Source: Bradyrhizobium elkanii WSM2783 (GTDB lineage: Bacteria > Pseudomonadota > Alphaproteobacteria > Rhizobiales > Xanthobacteraceae). From it: a stretch of DNA of 64,000 nucleotides. Positions 1-10,200 of the stretch are shown here, in pieces (the first letter of the stretch is position 1; each line of letters begins with the position of its first letter). The stretch lies in contig NZ_AXAP01000019.1 in assembly GCF_000472865.1 (NCBI RefSeq), forward strand, positions 47,971 through 111,970, in the 5' to 3' direction. The notes below the pieces were generated by a model. It was not told the origin of the DNA. It ran no database searches and saw only the letters and a program-made list of their open reading frames with translations. The translations under genes were made by a program, and so were the position numbers.

Positions 1-139
1 AGCGATATCTGTTGATCCGGCCTATTGCGCATCGTACGCATACGACGAAGACCGCCTGATTGACGCATGCGCGCGAGAGCCGGGTAGCGCTATGATAGCG
101 CTACGTGAAGGTTAGGCAGCTTGCTGAAGTGGTGATGCT

Positions 140-3100
140 GTGGCAACAAGAATGTCACCTATCCCGGGGCTCTCGGGGTACGTGCTTTTGCCCCTGCGGG
201 AAAGCGCGGACTTTACCCTTTACCGCGGCCGAAAGCACGACGACCCCTCGCCAGTCCTGGCGATCGCACTCTTTGAACAGGCGCCGCCTCACAGTATCAG
301 GCGGCTCATGCACGAATACTCGTTCGCAGCCGAACTCGATCCCGCGTGGGCTGCCAAGCCTCTGGCCATTACTCGTCACGAAGGGCGGACGATCCTCTTA
401 CTCAAGGACCCTGGCGGTCAGCCGCTGGATCGGATTCTTGAGCGTGACCAGGGGCAACCGCTCGACCTGACTCGCTTCCTTCGTAATGCCATTGGGTTGG
501 CAAGAACACTCGGTCAAGTCCATCAGCAGGGCCTCATACATAAGGATATCAAGCCTGCGAATGTCCTCGTCGACGACTCCGGCAACGCATGGCTCACCGG
601 ATTCGGGATTGCGTCCCGACTTCCGCGCGAGCGCCAGTCGCCCGAACCTCCCGAGTTCATCGCGGGAACGCTCGCCTACATGGCACCCGAGCAGACGGGA
701 CGAATGAACCGTTCCATCGATTCTCGGAGCGACCTTTACTCGCTTGGAGTGACGTTTTACGAAATGCTGACCGGCAGTCTTCCATTCACGGCCTCCGAGC
801 CGATGGAATGGGTGCACTGTCACATCGCGAAACAACCAGCCGCACCCAGTGAGCGCGTGGAAACCGTCCCGGCTTCGGTCTCCGCGATCACGATGAAGTT
901 GCTCTCCAAGACGGCGGAGGAGAGGTATCAGACAGCGGTGGGAGTTGAAGGCGATCTTCGGCGCTGCCTGTCCCAATGGGAGTCCCAGGGGCGGATCGAT
1001 GATTTCACTCCTGGCTCTCGCGACACCCCGGATCGCCTCATGATTCCCGAGAAGCTGTACGGAAGGGACCGCGAGGTTGACACTCTGCTCACCGCCTTCG
1101 ACCGCATCGTTGGCGGTGGCCGAGCGGAACTGGTGCTGGTCTCCGGATACTCCGGCATCGGCAAATCCGCAGTCGTCAATGAGCTCCACAAACCACTCGT
1201 GCCGCCACGCGGCTTGTTTGCGTCGGGCAAATCCGACCAGTACAAGCGCGACATTCCGCATGCCTCGCTGGCCCAGGCGTTTCAGAGCCTCATCCGGCGG
1301 CTCCTCAGCCAGAACGAGGAAGACGTGCGCAAATGGCGGGACGCACTTCGTGAGGCGCTGGGTCCGAACGGACTGCTCCTCGTCGATCTCGTTCCGGAAC
1401 TGAGGCATGTCATTGGCGAGCAGCCGCCGGTGCCCGAATTGCCGCCGCAGGAAGCGCAGAGACGTTTTCAGATTGTGGTTCGACGGTTCATCGGCGTATT
1501 TGCGCGACGTGAACACCCGCTCGCGCTCTTCCTTGATGACATGCAATGGCTGGATGCCGCCACACTCGACCTTCTTGAAGATCTGTTGACCCGCAACGAT
1601 TTGCAGCACTTACTGCTCATTGGTGCGTATCGGGACAACGAGATCAATGCCACCCACCCGCTGGTACGTAAGCTAGAAGCGATCCGTCAGGCCGGAGCGG
1701 CAGTGCAGGACATCGTTCTCACACCACTCAGTCGCGACGATCTGGGTAAACTGCTTGCGGACTCGCTTCATTGCCAATTGGAGCGCGCCGCCCCACTGGC
1801 AGACTTGATTCACGAAAAGACCACGGGCAACCCGTTCTTCGCAATCCAGTTCATTTCTACTCTGGCGGACGATCGCCTGCTGACATTCGATTACCGCGCG
1901 CGGCATTGGGTATGGGACCTGCTCCGCATTCGTGCCAAAGGCTTCACGGACAATGTTGTAGAGCTGATGGTCGAGAAGTTGAAGCGCCTTCCGCCAGAAA
2001 CCCAGAAGGTACTCCAGCAGTTCGCCTGCATGGGCAACAGTGCAGAGTTTGAGATGCTGCGGATTGGGTATCAGGGCTCGGTCGAGGACCTGCACGCCCA
2101 TCTCTGGGAAGCCGTGCGATCGGGCCTCATCTTCCGTGCGGACAATTCCTACGGCTTCCTGCACGACCGCGTGCAGGAAGCCGCCTACTCGATGATCCCG
2201 AAGGAGCTGCGTGCCGAGGCTCACCTGCACATCGGAGTGCTCCTCGCCGTGCACACGCCCGCTGAAAAACGTGAAGAGGCGATATTTGAGATCGTCAATC
2301 AACTCAACCGGGGCTCCCATCTCATCACCTCTGTCGAGGATCGTGAGCGCGTCGCAGAACTGAATCTGATCGCAGGCCGGCGCGCGAAACTCTCGACGGC
2401 ATACGACTCGGCGCTCAAGTATCTCAGGGCCGGCAGAGCCCTTCTTGCAGAAGAGACTTGGGAACGTAATCACCAGCTCATCTTCTCGATCGAGTATCTG
2501 ACAGCCGAGTGCGAGCTACTGACCGTCACGGTTTGCCTGGCCGCCGGGGATCCACTCGCGGAAGTGCAAAAGGAATGCGAGAACGGCCTGGCATTTGCTA
2601 GGCGGGTGGGTTTCGGCCCGCTCGTCGAGCGCTGCGGAGCACAACTCGGTTTGATTCTGACCTTGCGCGGGCTGACCGCGACGTTCGGGTGCCTGGATCA
2701 TGAGGGATACAGCGAACTCGATACCGAACGCCGCTTGGCCAACAGCCCCGATCTGGTGCTCGCCGAGTTCTATTACTGGACGCGAAAGCTGCAGGCGCAC
2801 TTTTTTGCCGGGGACCTTGCGTCGGCGGTCGACGCCTCGCTGCACGCGGAACCGCTGCTTTGGACGTCGGCGGCAATGTTCGAGTCAGCGGTGTATCGAT
2901 TTTATGGCGCGCTGGCGCACGCGGCGGTCTGGGATCACGCCACACCGGAGCAGAGACCGACGCATTTCGATTTTGTGCTGGACCAACACCGGCAGCTCCA
3001 AATGTGGGCGGAGGTCAACCCCGAAACCTTCGAAGACTGCGCTGCCTTGGTCGGCGCCGAGATCGCCCGCATTGAGGGCCGGCTACTGAACGCTCAGGAG

Positions 3101-4996
3101 CTGTACGACAAGGCCATCCGCGACGCTCACAAATACGGGTTCGTGCACAACCAGGCAATTGCCAACGAGATTGCCGGGCGTTTCTACGCAGAGCGCGGTT
3201 ACGAGAAGATCGCGGCGACCTATTTGCGGGCCGCGCGGGCCTGCTACCTGCGCTGGGGAGCCGACGGAAAGGTTCGCCAACTCGAGGAGCTTTATCCGCA
3301 CCTCAAGGTGGACAAGTCGATCCCGGATTCCACCGCGACAATAGTGGCACCCAACGAGCAGCTCGATTTGGCTACCGTAATCAGAGTCTCGGAAGCCGTG
3401 TCAGGCGAGATCGTTTTCGAGAAGTTAATCAACACGCTCATGAGTTCGGCAATCGAACACGCGGGCGCCGATCGAGGTCTCTTGATCCTTCCGCGAGGCG
3501 ACAAATATCAAATTGAAGCGGAGGCCACAACCAGCAGTGACAACGTGAACGTGGTCCTGAAACAGGCACGCGTCACGGCCGCAGATCTACCGAAGTCTGT
3601 GTTTCGCTACGTCCTTCGGACAAAAGAAAGCGTTCTCCTGCACGATGCGTCCAGTCAGAGCGCGTTTTCAGAGGATGGCTACATTCGCGACCACCGCTCA
3701 CGGTCAGTGCTCTGCCTGCCGATACTTAAGCAGACCAGGTTGATCGGGATGCTGTACTTGGAGAACAACCTTACGACTGCCGCGTTTACTCCTGCTCGAA
3801 TGGTAGTCCTCACACTGCTCGCTTCCCAGGCGGCTATCTCAATAGAGAACGCCAGCCTGTACCGCGATCTAGCTGAGCGGGAGGCCAGGATCCGACGGCT
3901 AGTGGATGCTAACATCATCGGCATCTTCGTCTGGGATCCGGACGGTCGAATCATCGATGCCAACGAAGCTTTTCTCCGCATCGTCGGATACGGCCGCGAC
4001 GATCTCGTCTCCGGTCGACTGCGCTGGCGGGATCTGACGCCCGCCGAATGGCGAGATGCCGACGACCGACGTGTGGCGGATCTGGAGGCGACCGGAACCA
4101 CGCAACCCTACGAGAAGGAGTACTTCCTGAAAAGCGGCGGCCGCGTGCCGGTGCTGGTCGGGGCAGCGACGTTCGGCGGGCGACACGACCAGGGCGTGGC
4201 CTTCGTGGTCGACTTAACCGAGCGCAAGCGGGCGGAGAAGGAAATTCGCGAAAGCGAGCGGCGTTACGGCGAGGTGCAGATGGAGCTCGTGCACGCGAAT
4301 CGAGTCGCAACAATGGGGCAGCTCTCGGCTTCGATTGCCCATGAAGTCAACCAGCCGATTGGGGCGACGCTCAACAATGCCTCTGCGGCGTTGCACTGGC
4401 TGAGCAAAGAACCGGCAGATCTGGAGAAGGCTCGGCAGGCTCTCAACCGGATTTTTGCAAACGGCAATCGCGTCAGCGAGGTCATCGGCCGCATGCGCGC
4501 GCTTTTCAAAAAAGCACCCCTCCGGAAAGAAGACGTGGACATCAACGGAGCAATCCTCGAGGTCATCGCCCTGACCCGTGGCGAGGTCGTGAAGAATGGC
4601 ATTTCGGTGCAGTCACACCTCGTGGAGGGCTTGCCGCTCATTCAAGGAGATCGGGTTCAGCTGCAACAAGTGATCATGAACCTGATCATCAACGCTATTG
4701 AAGCATTAAGCTCGGTCAGCGAGCGGTCGCGAGAGTTAGTGATCACCACTGGTAAGGTCGAGCCGGACGGCGTGCTCGTCGTAGTGCGGGATTCGGGTCC
4801 AGGTCTGAGTTCACCGGGTCTCGAGCACATCTTTGACGCCTTCAACACGACAAAGCCCGGCGGCTTGGGGATGGGTCTATCGATCTGCCGCACCATCGTT
4901 GAAGCGCATGGGGGACGACTATGGGCTACCGCCGCCCAACCTCAGGGCGCGACTTTTCAGTTCACCCTGCCTGCACAGTCAAGTCAGGCGATGTAA
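140..4996 (+). CDS. Hybrid Ser/Thr kinase-like / AAA ATPase / GAF-PAS / sensor histidine kinase (paralogue 1)
   Basis: A 1618-residue multidomain sensor. In order: protein-kinase-like domain (about 10-280), MalT/AAA-type ATPase with Walker A GYSGIGKS near residue 336 and Walker B LALFLDD, helical repeat region (about 600-1060), GAF (about 1080-1240), PAS (about 1250-1370), then a histidine kinase with His1401 in AHEVNQP, N-box NLIINAIEAL, DSGPG and GMGLSICR. The kinase lobe has HKDIKPAN but GFG in place of DFG, and no lysine at the expected VAIK site, so phosphotransfer there is doubtful. Compared with the paralogue at 7230 it lacks about 235 residues of the helical region and the second PAS domain. 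The start is GTG at 140; ATG at 152 is an alternative. No transmembrane segment is evident, so it is probably cytoplasmic. The histidine kinase part looks intact; the input signal is unknown. Confidence 0.9.
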   Translation: MATRMSPIPGLSGYVLLPLRESADFTLYRGRKHDDPSPVLAIALFEQAPPHSIRRLMHEYSFAAELDPAWAAKPLAITRHEGRTILLLKDPGGQPLDRILERDQGQPLDLTRFLRNAIGLARTLGQVHQQGLIHKDIKPANVLVDDSGNAWLTGFGIASRLPRERQSPEPPEFIAGTLAYMAPEQTGRMNRSIDSRSDLYSLGVTFYEMLTGSLPFTASEPMEWVHCHIAKQPAAPSERVETVPASVSAITMKLLSKTAEERYQTAVGVEGDLRRCLSQWESQGRIDDFTPGSRDTPDRLMIPEKLYGRDREVDTLLTAFDRIVGGGRAELVLVSGYSGIGKSAVVNELHKPLVPPRGLFASGKSDQYKRDIPHASLAQAFQSLIRRLLSQNEEDVRKWRDALREALGPNGLLLVDLVPELRHVIGEQPPVPELPPQEAQRRFQIVVRRFIGVFARREHPLALFLDDMQWLDAATLDLLEDLLTRNDLQHLLLIGAYRDNEINATHPLVRKLEAIRQAGAAVQDIVLTPLSRDDLGKLLADSLHCQLERAAPLADLIHEKTTGNPFFAIQFISTLADDRLLTFDYRARHWVWDLLRIRAKGFTDNVVELMVEKLKRLPPETQKVLQQFACMGNSAEFEMLRIGYQGSVEDLHAHLWEAVRSGLIFRADNSYGFLHDRVQEAAYSMIPKELRAEAHLHIGVLLAVHTPAEKREEAIFEIVNQLNRGSHLITSVEDRERVAELNLIAGRRAKLSTAYDSALKYLRAGRALLAEETWERNHQLIFSIEYLTAECELLTVTVCLAAGDPLAEVQKECENGLAFARRVGFGPLVERCGAQLGLILTLRGLTATFGCLDHEGYSELDTERRLANSPDLVLAEFYYWTRKLQAHFFAGDLASAVDASLHAEPLLWTSAAMFESAVYRFYGALAHAAVWDHATPEQRPTHFDFVLDQHRQLQMWAEVNPETFEDCAALVGAEIARIEGRLLNAQELYDKAIRDAHKYGFVHNQAIANEIAGRFYAERGYEKIAATYLRAARACYLRWGADGKVRQLEELYPHLKVDKSIPDSTATIVAPNEQLDLATVIRVSEAVSGEIVFEKLINTLMSSAIEHAGADRGLLILPRGDKYQIEAEATTSSDNVNVVLKQARVTAADLPKSVFRYVLRTKESVLLHDASSQSAFSEDGYIRDHRSRSVLCLPILKQTRLIGMLYLENNLTTAAFTPARMVVLTLLASQAAISIENASLYRDLAEREARIRRLVDANIIGIFVWDPDGRIIDANEAFLRIVGYGRDDLVSGRLRWRDLTPAEWRDADDRRVADLEATGTTQPYEKEYFLKSGGRVPVLVGAATFGGRHDQGVAFVVDLTERKRAEKEIRESERRYGEVQMELVHANRVATMGQLSASIAHEVNQPIGATLNNASAALHWLSKEPADLEKARQALNRIFANGNRVSEVIGRMRALFKKAPLRKEDVDINGAILEVIALTRGEVVKNGISVQSHLVEGLPLIQGDRVQLQQVIMNLIINAIEALSSVSERSRELVITTGKVEPDGVLVVVRDSGPGLSSPGLEHIFDAFNTTKPGGLGMGLSICRTIVEAHGGRLWATAAQPQGATFQFTLPAQSSQAM

Positions 4997-5459
4997 ACTG
5001 AACATCCTGCAGCTGGCCATGTGTGGACCGCTCCGGGTGGGCAAGGAGAATCTTCATTTTACAGCATTGCACGCAGCAGGCATGTGTTCGGCCTGTTTGC
5101 GCGCTGCACATAACCGCTGGCCATAGTGCCCTACGCGGATCAAGTCCCGATCAACAGCACGCATTCGAAAATGCCGTGGCCCATGTGAGTCGTCCTGATC
5201 GCCGGATCGACCGGCGCTGCACTAGGTGCTGTTCACCGTCCCAACCGTTACGTCACACCGGATGTCGGGTGCAATCTCATCTCGATGACGCCACGAGCGC
5301 GGCGGGTTCGAATCGTGCGAACTGACGCCGAAAGCGCACGCGAGTGGCGTTTGTGAAGATCGACAACGCCTGATGAATGGTGTTCACTCTCGGAGAAGAG
5401 GTCCGAGCGAGGTCTCCAATAGCAATAGACACATTCATTGGTTCACAAGCAGGAACGAG
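4997..5459. other. Intergenic, no gene recognised
   Basis: I find no convincing gene between the first hybrid kinase and the binding-protein gene. Open frames here are short and do not resemble known proteins. The stretch is long enough to hold the promoter of the downstream gene, but I could not identify one with confidence. Confidence 0.5.
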
Positions 5460-6689
5460 ATGTCCTTCGTCGCGCGACGATTGGCGGCGTTTTCGACCGC
5501 CATCATAATGCTTGCTGCCAGCGGAGGCAGCGCACTTTCCCAGAAGAAATACGATGCCGGCGCAACCGACACCGAAATCAAGATCGGCAACATCATGCCC
5601 TACAGCGGGCCAGCGTCGGCTTACGGCATTACAGGCAGGACCGAGGCCGCCTACTTTCGCAAGATCAACGGCGAAGGCGGCATCAACGGCCGCAAAATCA
5701 ACTTCATTTCCTATGACGACGGTTACAATCCACAAAAAGCCGTCGAGCAGGCGCGCAGACTGGTTGAGAGCGACGAGGTCTTCCTCATCTTCGGCTCGCT
5801 TGGCACGCCGACCAACACCGCCATTCAGAAATATCTGAACGCAAAGAAGGTGCCGCAACTGTTCGTGCAGACCGGCGCGACCAAATGGAACGATCCGCAG
5901 AACTTCCCGTGGACCATGGGTTGGTCGCCCAACTCTCAGAACGAAGCACGGATCTACGCGAGGTATATTCTGAAGGAAAAGCCGAACGCCAAGATCGCCG
6001 TCCTCTACCAGAACGACGATTACGGGAAGGATTATCTCAAAGGCCTGAAGGATGGCCTCGGCACCAAGGCTGCGTCGATGATCATTGCCGAAGACGCCTA
6101 TGAGGTGGCCGAGCCGACCATCGACCAGCACGTCGTCAAGATGAAGTCGCTCAATGCCGACGTATTCGTCGACATCACTACGCCAAAGTTCACGGCGCAG
6201 GCCATCAGGAAGGCGGCCGAGATCGGCTGGAAGCCACTGCACGTCCTCAACAGCGTCAGCACCTCCATCGGAGCCGTCATCGAGCCCGCCGGTTTCGAAA
6301 ACGCACAGGGCATCATTTCGGTGGCCCATCTGATGGACGCGCTCGATCCGCAATGGAAGGATGATCCCGGCATGAAGGCCTTTGACGACTTCCTCGCCGA
6401 CGATTTCCCCCAAGGCAATCGGGCCGATAGTCTGGTGATGACAGGCTTCAATATGGCGCAGACGCTGGTGCAGGTGCTCAAGCAATGCGGCGATAACCTC
6501 ACGCGCGAGAACGCGATGAAGCAGGCTGCAAGCCTCAAGGACTTCAGGACCACCAACCTGCTGCCCGGCATCAAGATCAACACCGGCCCGATCGATTTCG
6601 CGCCAATCAAGCAGGTGCAGCTCAGGAGGTTCAAGGGCGACAGATGGGAGCTGTTCGGGCCTATACTAGGCAGCGAAATCGGAGGCTAG
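5460..6689 (+). CDS. Periplasmic ABC transporter substrate-binding protein, LivK/branched-chain amino acid type
   Basis: A 409-residue exported type I periplasmic binding protein. The ATG at 5460 gives a signal peptide (MSFVARRL, hydrophobic core IIMLAASGG, then ALSQ) followed by the family opening EIKIGNIMPYSGPASAYG and the later AEDAYEVAEPTIDQHV. Known members bind amino acids, amides or other small organic ligands and hand them to Liv-type permeases. No permease or ATPase genes are nearby, so this one is an orphan. It lies between two giant paralogous sensor kinases on the same strand, suggesting it may present a ligand to a signalling system rather than serve import; that is inference. 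The frame also runs upstream to 5373, but that part lacks signal-peptide character. Confidence 0.9.
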   Translation: MSFVARRLAAFSTAIIMLAASGGSALSQKKYDAGATDTEIKIGNIMPYSGPASAYGITGRTEAAYFRKINGEGGINGRKINFISYDDGYNPQKAVEQARRLVESDEVFLIFGSLGTPTNTAIQKYLNAKKVPQLFVQTGATKWNDPQNFPWTMGWSPNSQNEARIYARYILKEKPNAKIAVLYQNDDYGKDYLKGLKDGLGTKAASMIIAEDAYEVAEPTIDQHVVKMKSLNADVFVDITTPKFTAQAIRKAAEIGWKPLHVLNSVSTSIGAVIEPAGFENAQGIISVAHLMDALDPQWKDDPGMKAFDDFLADDFPQGNRADSLVMTGFNMAQTLVQVLKQCGDNLTRENAMKQAASLKDFRTTNLLPGIKINTGPIDFAPIKQVQLRRFKGDRWELFGPILGSEIGG

Positions 6690-7229
6690 AGCGCTTTATT
6701 CGATCATAGCGGCGGATACGATCCGGCGCGTCGTCTCCGACCTTCAACGCGTGCGGTGCCACGTCTGTATCCCGGAGCCAGTCCAAGAGGTGGAAGGGGG
6801 TCTCGGAGGGTCCGCTCGTGCGCATCCTCGCAGACAGGGACATGGGTGAGGTCAAGCTGCACGCCGTCCGGCGCGCAAAGCTGCGAAGCCGTCCGCGCGT
6901 GCATTCGTCGACTTGCTTGCTTCAAGTGCCATCATGATCCTTTCTTCTGGGTCGCAGTCCCGCTCAGAGTCCCCTCGGGACCAGCGGGCATGGCGCTTAT
7001 TGACCCCTGTGTGCTGCCGTAGCGAGTAAAGCTGGGCAGATCGCTCCAAATTGCTGCTAAGAAAGAAGGAGAATCCGCGTCCGTCGTACCCGGCAAGACC
7101 ATGAGGACGGCTGGCATTTCTTGGGTGATAGGGTACGATTTCTCCAGGCTAGGGACAGGCCGCGCGAGCGGCACGCGAAGAGCTTGATCAGCCGACTTCA
7201 AGCCGAAGCCCGACGCTGGAGTCTGACAG
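6690..7229. other. Intergenic, no gene recognised
   Basis: About 540 bases between the binding-protein gene and the second hybrid kinase. The open frames present on either strand look like composition-driven shadows. No promoter or hairpin was identified with confidence. Confidence 0.45.
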
Positions 7230-10200
7230 ATGGTGCAGCAGTCGCCGAACGTCGCGTACTCGGATGGTAGCTCCCAGGTGTTGTGGGAGGACGGCGAGCG
7301 CGTGTTCAGCCGCGGCTGGCGATTGGACGACAATGGCAACCGGCTCGCCGTGCTGCTTGTTGCCCCTGCCGCCGACCACCCGTCCCGGACAAGACTCGAT
7401 CGCTTCACGCACGAATACGAGCTGAAAGATGAGCTCGACGGGGCATGGGCGGCGCGGCCATTGGCCCTCATGCGCGACGCCGGTCGGACCGTGCTGGTGC
7501 TCGATGATCCGGGCGGCGAGCCGCTCGACCGTTTGCTCGGTCGGCCCATGGAGGTCGGACGCTTTCTGCGCCTGGCTATCGCTGTTACCTCGGCTCTGGG
7601 CAAGCTTCATCAGCGCGGGCTCATCCACAAAGACATCAAGCCAGCCAATATTGTGGCGGATTGCGCGGATGGACACGTGCGCCTCACCGGGTTTGGCATC
7701 GCATCGCGAATGTCCCGCGAGCGGCAGGCGCCCGAGCCGCCTGAGACCATCGCCGGTACGCTTGCCTACATGGCACCCGAACAAACCGGGCGGATGAACC
7801 GCTCAATCGACGCCCGCAGCGATCTCTACGCCCTCGGCGTTACGCTGTACCAGATGCTCACCGGCGTTTTGCCCTTCACGGCGGCCGATCCCATGGAGTG
7901 GGTGCACTGCCATATAGCCAGAAAGCCGGTGCCGCCAGGGGAGCGGTTAGAGAGTGTCCCAGCGCCCATCTCGGCGATCATCATGAAGTTGCTCGCCAAG
8001 ACTCCCGACGATCGTTACCAGACCGCCGGCGGTGTCGAGCGCGATCTGCGACGCTGCCTGGCGGAGTGGGAAGCGTGCCATCGCATTGATAACTTCCCGC
8101 TCGGCCTGCAGGACACGCCGAACCAGCTGCTGATCCCCGAAAAGCTGTACGGACGAGATCGTGAGATCGCGACGTTGCTTTCCTGCTTCGATCGCATCAT
8201 CAAGACCGGTGTGCCAGAGTTGGTGCTGGTCTCCGGATATTCCGGTATCGGCAAGTCCTCTGTCGTCAATGAGCTGCACAAGGTGCTCGTACCGCCCCGC
8301 GGCCTTTTTGCCTCGGGTAAGTTCGACCAATACAAACGTGACATCCCTTATGCCACGTTCGCGCAGGCCTTCGGGGGTCTTGTCCGCTCGCTTCTCGGCA
8401 AGGAGGAAGAAGAGCTGAGCATCTGGCGCGATGGCTTTCGCCAGGCGTTGGGGCCAAACGGGGCGCTTATCATCGATCTTGTCCCCGAATTAAAGCTAAT
8501 CATCGGAGAACAGCCGCCGGTTCCTGTCCTTCCGCCATTGGATGCGCAACGCCGATTCCAATTGGTATTCCGGCGATTCATCGCCGTATTCGCACGGCCG
8601 GAGCATCCGCTTACGCTGTTCCTCGACGATTTGCAGTGGCTCGATGCAGCAACGCTCGATTTGCTCGAAGATATATTGAGCTGGCAGGACGTGCAGTACA
8701 TGATGTTGATCGGCGCCTACCGAGACAACGAAGTGGACTCCGCCCATCCCCTTACGCGCAGGCTCGAAGCGATCCGCAAAGCTGGCGCGATAGTGCAGGA
8801 GATCACCCTCGCGCCCCTGGCCCGTGAACACTTGGGACAATTGATAGCGGATTCCCTTCACTGCGAGCCGGAGCGCGCCACCTCGTTGGCGCAACTGGTT
8901 CAAGAGAAGACCGCTGGCAATCCGTTCTTCGCTAATCAGTTTATTTATGCGCTTGCCGAAGAGGCGTTACTGATTTTTGACCACCGCAATGCGCGATGGT
9001 CTTGGGATCTGAATCGCATTCACGCAAAGGGTTACACCGATAACGTGGTGGACCTCATGGTTGGGAAGTTGACTCGGCTGCCCGTTCGAACTCAGAACGC
9101 ACTGCAGCAGCTTGCCTGTTTAGGCAACAGCGCGGATTTCGCACTACTTACGAAGGTCTACGGAGGCTCGAAAGATGTCGTGCATCGCGATCTCCTGGAA
9201 GCGGTCCGAGTTGGGCTCGTTCTCCACTCAGAAAGCGCCTATAGATTTCTGCATGATCGTGTCCAGGAAGCAGCTTATTCACTAATACCTGAAACGGCCC
9301 GTGCCGAAGCTCATATTCGAATTGGCCGCCTCCTCGCAGCGGGCATTCCGGCAACGCAGATCGAAGAGAAGATCTTCGATATCGTAAACCAGCTCAATCG
9401 TGGCTCTCATCTCATAACGTCAGATCAGGAGCGTGAGTGGGTCGCAGAATTGAATCTAATTGCAGGTAGACGCGCGAAGATCTCAACGGCGTATACTTCA
9501 GCGCTTTCATATCTCGCCGTTGGGCGGGCGTTGTTGACCGAGCAGAGTTGGGACTACAACTACGAGCTCATCTTCGCCATCGAATATCTAACAGCCGAGT
9601 GCGAATTACTGACCGCGAGTAAGTTGGCGGCCGAAAATCGACTTTCGATGCTAGCGCGTCGTGCCAGAAGCGGCCCCGATACCGCCGCCGTCACACGTTT
9701 GCGGCTCACGCTTTATACCACTTTGGACCAGAGCGATCGCGGCGTCGAGATATGTCTTGAATACCTCCAGCGTGGAGGCGTTGGTTGGTCACGTCATCCG
9801 ACCAGTATTGAAGTACAACGCGAATACGATCGGATCTGGTCCCTGCTTGGAAGTCGACAAATCGAGGAACTCGTCGACTTGCCTTTGATGACCAATCCGG
9901 ACTTACTCGCTACTCTAGATATATTAGCCGAGTTTCCGGCAATGCATATCGAGGAGAACTTATCTTCGCTCGTTGTTTGTCGAATGGTGAATCTGAGCCT
10001 CGAGTATGGCAATAGCGATGGGTCATGCTTCGCTTATGTGTGGTTCGCCCAGATCGCCGGACCTCGCTTCAGCAACTATCAGGACGGTTTTCGTTTCGGC
10101 CGGCTTGGCTATGAACTGGTAGAGAAGCGCGGCTTAAAGCGCTATCAAGCCCGAACGTACATGTCCTTCGGAAACATCGTCATGCCGTGGGCAAGACATG

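Noticed and set aside
398-1609. 403-codon minus-strand frame opposite the first hybrid kinase
   Set aside because: It lies over the kinase-like and ATPase domains and has no recognisable motifs.
5277-6485. 402-codon minus-strand frame opposite the LivK-type gene
   Set aside because: Composition is typical of an antisense shadow; the plus-strand protein has a signal peptide and family motifs.
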